The notes under the pieces: model-generated | What the model saw: only the letters and a program-made list of their open reading frames with translations | Told to the model about the DNA's origin: nothing | Database searches by the model: none | Shown: piece after piece, positions 6,085 through 11,818 of the stretch | Numbering within the stretch: position 1 is the stretch's first letter | Layout: each line of letters starts with the position of its first letter | Source: an uncultured Eubacteriales bacterium | GTDB taxonomy: Bacteria; Bacillota; Clostridia; Oscillospirales; QAKW01 | NCBI GenBank assembly: GCA_934378025.1 | Contig: CAKRPM010000015.1 | Span: forward strand, 1-11,818 | Direction: 5' to 3' | DNA length: 11,818 bases | Program-made: the position numbers and the translations under genes

Positions 6085-6107
6085 CCCGAAGGTCACGGCA
6101 CTTTTTT
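6075..6107. terminator. Terminator between glycosylase and sugar kinase genes
   Basis: AGTGCCGTGACC (6075-6086) and GGTCACGGCACT (6091-6102) form a perfect 12-bp stem with a CGAA tetraloop, followed by six T. An A run precedes the stem (6067-6073), so it also works for the minus-strand kinase gene that ends at 6116. The glycosylase stop TGA (6082-6084) is inside the stem. Confidence 0.93.
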
Positions 6108-6115
6108 AATTGTAA

Positions 6116-7132
6116 TTACCGTTGAACACGGCCCGAACCGTCGCCGCCGGCCAGCGCCAGCACTTCCGGTACCGTTACCATGTTCACATCGCCCTCGATG
6201 GTGTGTTTCAGGCAGGAAGCCGCCACAGCAAATTCGAGTGCCTTTTGCGGATCGAACCCGGAGGTCAGTCCGTAGATCAGACCGGCGCCGAAGCTGTCGC
6301 CGCCGCCCACACGATCGACAATTTGAATACTGTATTTTTTGGAGGAATAGTACGTTTTTCCGTCATACAGCAGTGCCGACCAGTTGTTGTGTGAGGCCGA
6401 AATCGATTCCCGCAGAGTGATGGCCACTTTTTCAAAACCGAAGCGGTCAATTAGCTGTGCCGCCACGGACTGATAGCCCGCCAAGGAGATTTCTCCCTTG
6501 GTGATATCGGTGGCCGCCGCCGAAATGCCGAAAACATCGGACGCGTCCTCCTCATTGGCGATCAGTACGTCAACGTATTGCATCAGTTCGCCCATCACTT
6601 TATTGGCTTTTTCTTTGCTCCAGAGTTTTTTGCGGTAGTTTAAATCGCAGGAAATTTTAACCCCAGCCGCCTTTGCGGCTTTGCAGGCGGCAAGTGTTGC
6701 CGCCGCGGCATTGTCGCTGATGGCCGGCGTGATGCCGGTGAAATGGAACCACTCGGCGCCGTCAAAAATTTTCTCCCAATCAAAGTCATCGGCGTTACAT
6801 TCGCTGATCGCGGAGTGCGCCCGATCGTAAACGACTTTTGAGGGGCGTTGGGAAGCGCCTTTTTCACAAAAATACAGTCCCAGTCTTTCGCCGCCCATGG
6901 CAATGTAGTCCGTATCAATGCCGAAGCTCATCAACTCTGCCTTGCAGGCTTTGCCGATATCGTTGTCCGGCAGCTTGGTGACAAATCGTGCCTTTTTTTC
7001 AAAGTTGGCGAGGGAAGCGGCTACATTTGCCTCGCCTCCGCCGTAAATAATGTCAAAGCTTTTGGCTTGACGAAATCTTTGGTATCCCGGCGGCGCCAGC
7101 CGCATCATGATTTCTCCGAATGTTACGATCAT
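6116..7132 (-). CDS. kdgK: 2-dehydro-3-deoxygluconokinase (PfkB family)
   Basis: This cytoplasmic sugar kinase phosphorylates 2-keto-3-deoxygluconate to KDPG in uronate, pectin or gluconate catabolism. The 338-residue product begins MIVTFGEIMMRL, typical of KdgK. It has the substrate-side glycine signature YGGGEANVAASL (30-41) and the C-terminal PfkB signature DRVGGGDSFGAG (273-284), with D279 as likely catalytic base. Length fits the family. I chose the ATG at 7132 because GAAAGGAAG lies just upstream and the promoter -10 is at 7169-7164. The longer frame starting at 7165 would begin within that -10. It is a single-gene unit. No KDPG aldolase or uronate gene is in view, so the in vivo substrate (2-keto-3-deoxygluconate rather than another sugar) is inferred from similarity. 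Confidence 0.88.
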   Translation of the reverse strand: MIVTFGEIMMRLAPPGYQRFRQAKSFDIIYGGGEANVAASLANFEKKARFVTKLPDNDIGKACKAELMSFGIDTDYIAMGGERLGLYFCEKGASQRPSKVVYDRAHSAISECNADDFDWEKIFDGAEWFHFTGITPAISDNAAAATLAACKAAKAAGVKISCDLNYRKKLWSKEKANKVMGELMQYVDVLIANEEDASDVFGISAAATDITKGEISLAGYQSVAAQLIDRFGFEKVAITLRESISASHNNWSALLYDGKTYYSSKKYSIQIVDRVGGGDSFGAGLIYGLTSGFDPQKALEFAVAASCLKHTIEGDVNMVTVPEVLALAGGDGSGRVQR

Positions 7133-7163
7133 AGTGTTCTCTTCCTTTCGTTTTTGTGCTTTC

Positions 7164-7192
7164 ATTATAGCGTTTTAGCGCTTAAAATTCAA
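7164..7192 (-). promoter_or_regulatory. Promoter of the sugar kinase gene
   Basis: On the minus strand, TTGAAT (7192-7187), a 17-nt spacer and TATAAT (7169-7164) precede the kinase ATG by about 31 nt. The spacer contains the near-palindrome TTTTAGCGCTTAAAA (7173-7187, read on the plus strand), which may be an operator. Confidence 0.8.
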
Positions 7193-7270
7193 CGATTTGG
7201 GCGTTTGGCGCAAGCGGCGATAACGCTTTTAAAAATTCGATTAAAAAAATTTACATTTTGTTTCAAGGCG

Positions 7271-7299
7271 TTGACAATAAGGTAAAATATAGATATAAT
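7271..7299 (+). promoter_or_regulatory. Consensus sigma-A promoter of valS-folC
   Basis: TTGACA (7271-7276), a 17-nt spacer and TATAAT (7294-7299) match the consensus exactly. The predicted start is near 7306, leaving a leader of only about 33 nt with AAGGAGAGGG (7323-7332) as ribosome binding site. There is no room for a T-box riboswitch. Confidence 0.88.
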
Positions 7300-7338
7300 A
7301 TAATTTAAGTTTTTACAAAATAAAGGAGAGGGTAGGAC

Positions 7339-9969
7339 ATGCCGAAGGAACTTGCCAAGATTTATGCTCCGCAGGAAGTGGAGGATAAAATATATGATTT
7401 CTGGCTGAAGGGAAAATATTTCCACGCCGAGCCGGATAAAAGCAAAAAACCGTTCACCGTTGTCATCCCGCCGCCCAATGTAACCGGGCAGCTGCACATG
7501 GGACATGCGTTGGATGAAACGCTGCAGGACATTTTGGTGCGTTACAAACGTATGCAGGGGTATAACGCCCTGTGGATCCCGGGCACCGATCATGCGGGCA
7601 TTGCCACACAAATCAAGGTGGAGGCAAACTTGCGTGAAGAAGAGGGACTGACCCGACATGATTTGGGGCGCGAGGCGTTTTTAAAGCGTGTATGGGCATG
7701 GAAAGAACAGTACGGCAGTCGGATTATCAATCAGTTGAAAAAGCTCGGTTCCAGCTGCGATTGGGACAGAGAACGCTTTACAATGGACGAGGGCTGTTCC
7801 AAGGCGGTTAAAGAGGTTTTTGTTTCTCTCTATGACAAAGGATTGATCTATCAAGGCAATCGGATTATCAACTGGTGCCCGCATTGCATCACGGCGCTGT
7901 CTGACGCCGAAGTGGAGTACAGCGAGCAGCAGGGGAATTTCTGGCATATTCGCTATCCCGTTAAGGACAGTGACGAATATGTGGAAATTGCCACCACCCG
8001 TCCCGAAACGCTGTTGGGCGATACGGCGGTGGCGGTGCATCCCGAGGATGAACGCTATCGTCATTTGGTAGGAAAAATGCTGATTTTGCCCTTGGTCGGC
8101 CGCGAAATTCCCGTTATTGCGGACGAATATGTGGATCGCGAATTCGGTACCGGATGCGTAAAAATTACGCCTTGTCACGACCCCAATGACTTTGAAGTCG
8201 GCAAACGTCATCATTTGGAAGAAATTTTGGTGTTGGACGAGAACGCCAAAATCAATGAAAACGGCGGAAAATACCGGGGAATGGATCGCTATGAGGCACG
8301 CGAGGCCATTGTAAACGATCTGAAAGAGCAGGGCTATTTGGTAAAAGTGGTGCCGCATGCGCATAATGTCGGCAGTTGCTATCGCTGCGGTACGACGGTG
8401 GAGCCCATGACCTCGAAACAGTGGTTTGTAAAGATGAAGCCGCTGGCGGAAGAGGCCATTCGTGTCGTTAAGGATGACGAGGTGCAATTTGTGCCCGCTC
8501 GCTTTACCAAAACCTATCTTAACTGGATGGAAAATGTGCGGGATTGGTGCATTTCCCGTCAGCTGTGGTGGGGGCATCGTATTCCTGCCTACTATTGCGA
8601 TGAGTGCGGAAAAATGACAGTTTCCCGCGAGGATGTAACGGTTTGCCCGCACTGCGGATCGACAAAGGTGCATCAGGATCCGGATGTATTGGATACTTGG
8701 TTTTCCTCCGCGCTTTGGCCGTTTTCAACGCTCGGTTGGCCGGAAAAAACCGAAGAATTGGCGTATTTTTATCCGACCAGCGTTTTGGTGACCGGATATG
8801 ATATTATTTTCTTCTGGGTGGCCAGAATGGTATTCTCCGGCATGGAACACATGAAGCAAAAGCCGTTTTCTCATGTGCTGATTCACGGACTGGTGCGCGA
8901 TTCCCAGGGCAGAAAAATGTCCAAGTCGCTGGGAAACGGCATTGATCCGCTGCAGGTGATCGAACAGTACGGTGCAGACGCGCTGCGTTTCAGCCTGGCA
9001 ACGGGCAATTCCCCGGGAAATGATATGCGCTACTATGACGAGCGGGTGGAATCCTCTCGGAATTTTGCCAATAAGGTGTGGAACGCGGCACGGTTTATTT
9101 TGATGAATCTCACGGTTGAAGATGCCAAACCGGACTTTTCTTTGCTTCACATCGAGGATCAATGGATTCTTAACCGATACAATGCCGTTGTCAAAGACGT
9201 GACCGAGAATTTGGACAAGTTTGAAATCGGTCTGGCACTGCAAAAAATTTACGACTTTATTTGGGACGATTTTTGCGATTGGTATATTGAACTGACCAAA
9301 CCCCGTCTTAATGACAAGGAAAACAAAGTGGAAAATGAGCAGACGCAGAGAATGCTTTTGTTTGTTTTCAGCGGCGCGTTGAAAATGCTGCATCCGTTTA
9401 TGCCGTTTTTGACCGAAGAAATTTGGCAGAGCATGCCGGTGGAGGAAAAAGCGCTGGTTGTCGCTTCCTTCCCGAAGTATGATTCGGCTCTGGTCTTTGA
9501 AAAAGAAGCGGGTGAGATGGAGCTGGTTATGGACGCCATTAAGGCTATTCGATTCCGTCGGGGCGAGATGAATGTTCCGCCTTCCAAAAAAGCGGCGCTT
9601 TATTTTGAAACGCCGTATGCCGAGGTGGTTGCGGGCGCCGAAATGTTTTTCAAAAAGCTGGCGGGTGCCTCTGATGTCCGTTTGGAAAAATGCCCAAAGG
9701 GCAATACGGTAACCATCGTTTGCGCATTGGGGAAGGTCTTTATTCCGCTGGAGGATTTGGTGGATTTGGCGGCCGAACGCGCACGTCTGGAAAAAGAGTT
9801 GGCGGGTGCGGAAAATGAGTTGAAACGTGTTCTCGGAAAGCTGTCCAACGAAGGCTTTGTTTCCAAAGCACCGGCGGCGCTGGTGGAACAGGAAAAGGCC
9901 AAAAAGGATAAGTTTGAAAAACTGATCGTTTCTCTGAAAGGCACCATTGCCGCATTGGAGCAAAAATGA
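7339..9969 (+). CDS. valS: Valyl-tRNA synthetase
   Basis: This class I synthetase charges tRNA-Val and edits misactivated threonine. The 876-residue length is normal for Bacillota ValRS. It begins with the catalytic core and HIGH-type motif HMGH (53-56) after PPPNVTGQL. The CP1 editing domain includes TTRPET (219-224) and HDPND (280-284). A zinc-ribbon-like segment has C420/C423 and C436/C439. The KMSKS motif (526-530) closes the active site. The anticodon-binding helical domain follows. A C-terminal coiled coil (about 808-876, starting [15 protein letters not shown]) forms the tRNA-binding arm. No key residue appears to be missing. It is first in a two-gene unit and its stop overlaps the folC start by 4 nt (9966-9969). 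Confidence 0.99.
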   Translation: MPKELAKIYAPQEVEDKIYDFWLKGKYFHAEPDKSKKPFTVVIPPPNVTGQLHMGHALDETLQDILVRYKRMQGYNALWIPGTDHAGIATQIKVEANLREEEGLTRHDLGREAFLKRVWAWKEQYGSRIINQLKKLGSSCDWDRERFTMDEGCSKAVKEVFVSLYDKGLIYQGNRIINWCPHCITALSDAEVEYSEQQGNFWHIRYPVKDSDEYVEIATTRPETLLGDTAVAVHPEDERYRHLVGKMLILPLVGREIPVIADEYVDREFGTGCVKITPCHDPNDFEVGKRHHLEEILVLDENAKINENGGKYRGMDRYEAREAIVNDLKEQGYLVKVVPHAHNVGSCYRCGTTVEPMTSKQWFVKMKPLAEEAIRVVKDDEVQFVPARFTKTYLNWMENVRDWCISRQLWWGHRIPAYYCDECGKMTVSREDVTVCPHCGSTKVHQDPDVLDTWFSSALWPFSTLGWPEKTEELAYFYPTSVLVTGYDIIFFWVARMVFSGMEHMKQKPFSHVLIHGLVRDSQGRKMSKSLGNGIDPLQVIEQYGADALRFSLATGNSPGNDMRYYDERVESSRNFANKVWNAARFILMNLTVEDAKPDFSLLHIEDQWILNRYNAVVKDVTENLDKFEIGLALQKIYDFIWDDFCDWYIELTKPRLNDKENKVENEQTQRMLLFVFSGALKMLHPFMPFLTEEIWQSMPVEEKALVVASFPKYDSALVFEKEAGEMELVMDAIKAIRFRRGEMNVPPSKKAALYFETPYAEVVAGAEMFFKKLAGASDVRLEKCPKGNTVTIVCALGKVFIPLEDLVDLAAERARLEKELAGAENELKRVLGKLSNEGFVSKAPAALVEQEKAKKDKFEKLIVSLKGTIAALEQK

Positions 9970-11255
9970 GTATGAATTATCAACAGGCGCTGGGATATCT
10001 TCACAGCGCCTGCCGTTTTAACGGGGCGCCGACGCTGGAGCGTATGCGCGTTCTGATGCATCGACTCGGCGATGTGCAGACAAACATGCGTTTTGTCCAT
10101 GTGGCAGGCACCAACGGTAAAGGCAGTACCGCTTGTATGCTGGCCCGTGTTTTGGAAAAAGCGGGATATAAAACCGGGCTTTTTGTTTCGCCGTATGTTT
10201 ATGATTTTCGTGAACGTATCAGCGTAAACGGCATGATGATCCCCAAGGATGATTTGATTCGCTTGTGTGAGCGGGTGCGCGCGGCCGCGGAGAATATGAC
10301 GCAGCCGCCGACGGCTTTTGAGCTGGTCAGCGCCGTCGGATTTTTGTATTTTGCCGAGCAAAATTGCGATATCACCGTGCTGGAAGTCGGACTCGGCGGT
10401 CGATTTGATGCAACCAATATCATTCAAACGCCGCTTTTAAGCATTATTACTGCCGTTTCGATGGATCACACGGCGGTGTTGGGGAATACACTTTCCGAAA
10501 TTGCTTTTGAAAAGTGCGGCATTATCAAAGAGGGCGGCTGTGTAATTTGCTGTCCCTCGCAGGCACCGGAAATCATTTCTTTCATTAAAGAAGTTTCCAA
10601 GCAACGGAACAATCGGTTTGTTTTACCGGATCGAAATGCGCTGCAGGTGCTCTCCTCGGATATAAACGGTTTGTCATTTGCCTATCGGGATGAATCGTAT
10701 GCTTTACGGCTGGCCGGTGATTTTCAGGCGGATAATGCTGCAACGGTCATTGAAGCGGCAGCCGCGCTTTCGGATTTCGGATGGAACATCACCGGGGCAC
10801 AGCTGCATGACGGCTTGGCAGTCTGCAAAATGAACGCACGTTTTGAAAAAGTGTGCGATCGTCCGCCCATCTTTTTAGACGCGGGTCATAATCCGCAGAG
10901 CGTGGATCAACTTTTAAGACTGCTGTCGCCTCTGCGCACGCAGGGAATTACCATGATTTTTACGGTCATGAGGGATAAGGATTATGCTTATGCCATCGAT
11001 CGGCTCAGCCGATATGCCGATCACTTTTTTGCCGTGGCCCCCTCGGATTGCCCGCGGGCGCTCGCGCCTTCGGAAATCTGTGCGTCGGCCGAAAAGCACT
11101 GCGCCGATACGCGCGCTTTTTCAGAGGTGGGGGCGGCTGTTTCGGCGGCACTTCAAACCGTCGGTTCGGGCGTGATGGTCATTTGCGGCTCGTTTTATCT
11201 TATGAATGAAGCCAAAGAAAATCTGAAAAAATTGCCCGAGCTTTGCATTTTTTGA
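9966..11255 (+). CDS. folC: Folylpolyglutamate synthase / dihydrofolate synthase
   Basis: This cytoplasmic Mur-ligase-fold enzyme adds glutamate to folates and, in many bacteria, also to dihydropteroate. The product has 429 residues, the usual length. It shows the ATP P-loop GTNGKGS (48-54), [11 protein letters not shown] (75-85; the family has SPHL in place of SPYV), [12 protein letters not shown] (140-151), the DHTAVLG segment, and the C-terminal-domain motif DAGHNPQS beginning at D305. The start at 9966 overlaps the valS stop as ATGA, with GGAG at 9957-9960. A second ATG at 9972 is possible. valS-folC is a common pair in Bacillota. A hairpin terminator follows 22 nt after the stop. Confidence 0.97.
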   Translation: MSMNYQQALGYLHSACRFNGAPTLERMRVLMHRLGDVQTNMRFVHVAGTNGKGSTACMLARVLEKAGYKTGLFVSPYVYDFRERISVNGMMIPKDDLIRLCERVRAAAENMTQPPTAFELVSAVGFLYFAEQNCDITVLEVGLGGRFDATNIIQTPLLSIITAVSMDHTAVLGNTLSEIAFEKCGIIKEGGCVICCPSQAPEIISFIKEVSKQRNNRFVLPDRNALQVLSSDINGLSFAYRDESYALRLAGDFQADNAATVIEAAAALSDFGWNITGAQLHDGLAVCKMNARFEKVCDRPPIFLDAGHNPQSVDQLLRLLSPLRTQGITMIFTVMRDKDYAYAIDRLSRYADHFFAVAPSDCPRALAPSEICASAEKHCADTRAFSEVGAAVSAALQTVGSGVMVICGSFYLMNEAKENLKKLPELCIF

Positions 11256-11277
11256 CAAAAAAAGCCCTAAAAAAATG

Positions 11278-11317
11278 ATAACCTTTCTATGGACAAACAT
11301 AGAAAGGTTATTTTTTT
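11278..11317 (+). terminator. Terminator-like hairpin between folC and spoIIAA
   Basis: ATAACCTTTCTATG (11278-11291) and CATAGAAAGGTTAT (11298-11311) form a perfect 14-bp stem with a 6-nt loop, followed by a seven-T run (11311-11317). It ends only 13 nt before the spoIIAA ATG, directly against the ribosome binding site GGGAGG (11320-11325). Confidence 0.85.
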
Positions 11318-11330
11318 AAGGGAGGTTAAA

Positions 11331-11657
11331 ATGGAAATCACGTTTGAAAACAACCGCGACGCGCTTTATATCCGTTTGATCGGCGAGTTGGATCATCACG
11401 CTGCGAAAAATATCGGAGAGAAGATGGATTTTGAAATTTTTTTGCGTTCTCCCAAAACCGTTTATCTGGATTTTGACGCACTTTCCTTTATGGACAGCTC
11501 CGGATTGGCGGTTGTGATGGGCAGAAGACGGGCCTGCGCGGCGGTCGGCGCACAACTGGTACTTGAGAATTTAAAAGGCTCCATTCAAAAAGTCTTTTTG
11601 ATGAGCGGTATTCAAAAATATGTAAAAATAAAGGAGAAAATTTATGAGGGCAAGTAA
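11331..11657 (+). CDS. spoIIAA: Anti-sigma-F factor antagonist SpoIIAA (STAS domain)
   Basis: SpoIIAA binds the anti-sigma factor SpoIIAB and frees sigma-F in the forespore. Its activity is switched by phosphorylation on a serine. The 108-residue protein closely follows the Bacillus subtilis sequence: [13 protein letters not shown] (16-28) and [15 protein letters not shown] (51-65). S56 aligns with the phosphorylated Ser58 of B. subtilis. GGGAGG at 11320-11325 supports the ATG at 11331. An upstream in-frame ATG at 11289 lies within the terminator stem and is rejected. spoIIAB starts inside its end (14-nt overlap). Confidence 0.97.
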   Translation: MEITFENNRDALYIRLIGELDHHAAKNIGEKMDFEIFLRSPKTVYLDFDALSFMDSSGLAVVMGRRRACAAVGAQLVLENLKGSIQKVFLMSGIQKYVKIKEKIYEGK

Positions 11658-11818
11658 CGAAATGCATTTGCAGATTGAGTCCAGATCCTGCAATGAAAAT
11701 TTTGCACGCGTCACCGTGGCGGCCTTTGCAACGCAACTGGATCCGACCCTGGAGGAAATCAGTGAAATTAAAACCGCCGTGTCCGAAGCGGTAACCAATT
11801 GTATTGTGCACGGATATG
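11644..11818 (+). CDS. spoIIAB: Anti-sigma-F factor SpoIIAB (partial, 3' end outside window)
   Basis: Only the first 58 codons are visible. The reading includes [28 protein letters not shown] and [18 protein letters not shown]. These match the start of SpoIIAB, a GHKL-fold kinase that holds sigma-F and phosphorylates SpoIIAA. The segment [12 protein letters not shown] is the N-box of the ATP site, with Asn as the Mg-ATP ligand. The ATG at 11644 has AAAGGAG about 6 nt upstream and overlaps the spoIIAA stop, as in other spoIIA operons. The next gene is expected to be sigF, outside the window. Confidence 0.97.
   Translation, partial: MRASNEMHLQIESRSCNENFARVTVAAFATQLDPTLEEISEIKTAVSEAVTNCIVHGY

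Noticed and set aside
7133..7165. Extended N-terminus for the sugar kinase from the ATG at 7165
   Set aside because: It would begin within the -10 box (7164-7169), upstream of the predicted transcription start, and adds 11 lysine-rich residues not found in KdgK proteins.
7681..9963. Long open frames on the minus strand inside valS (about 330 and 412 codons)
   Set aside because: They lie opposite an unmistakable valS with all catalytic motifs. Their translations are rich in Arg, His, Phe and Gln as expected of a mirror frame, and show no recognised motif or ribosome binding site.
11289..11330. Extended N-terminus for SpoIIAA from the ATG at 11289
   Set aside because: That ATG is inside the terminator stem. 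The ATG at 11331 has GGGAGG at the right distance and gives the normal SpoIIAA start.
1..11818. CRISPR arrays, tRNA or rRNA genes, insertion sequences, attachment sites
   Set aside because: I saw no regularly spaced long repeats, no tRNA cloverleaf, no transposase or integrase frame, and no flanking direct repeats around 1395-3683.

Overview
The window reads as chromosome from an endospore-forming, anaerobic member of the Clostridia (Bacillota). The evidence is an Rnf complex end (rnfA-rnfB) of the clostridial type, spoIIAA-spoIIAB at the right edge, strong AGGAGG-type ribosome binding sites, two promoters that match TTGACA-17-TATAAT exactly, and many short hairpin-plus-T terminators. Most genes look moderately GC-rich (about 55% in a hand-counted line of rnfB). 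One stretch around 1400-2600 is clearly AT-richer.

Layout. 1-1358 (+): the 3' end of rnfA, then rnfB and a stand-alone pncC/CinA-C gene, tightly packed and closed by a hairpin at 1365. 1395-3683 (+): an apparently self-contained cell-surface module. It has a perfect promoter set in a cluster of ATCATT/AATGAT repeats, a leader with a 30-codon ORF that overlaps a rho-independent terminator, a secreted YiiX/C92-like permuted papain-fold hydrolase, and a lipoprotein of unknown function. A bidirectional terminator at 3700-3743 separates it from a convergent short DtxR-family regulator (3745-4107, -). 4296-6084 (+): a CPA2 cation/proton antiporter overlapped by a hypoxanthine-DNA glycosylase-like gene. 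6116-7132 (-): a PfkB-family 2-keto-3-deoxygluconate kinase. 7339-11255 (+): valS-folC, divergent from the kinase and overlapping by 4 nt. 11331-11818 (+): spoIIAA and the start of spoIIAB, which runs off the window.

Most genes are housekeeping: membrane-coupled electron transfer, NMN salvage or repair, ion homeostasis, base-excision repair, sugar-acid catabolism, tRNA charging, folate polyglutamylation and the sigma-F switch. The least ordinary part is 1395-3683, where an AT-rich secreted hydrolase and lipoprotein pair sits behind what looks like a doubly controlled start: an operator-like repeat cluster plus a leader terminator. The second point of note is the minimal DtxR-family protein, whose visible metal ligands are of the iron (DtxR) type rather than the manganese (MntR) type.
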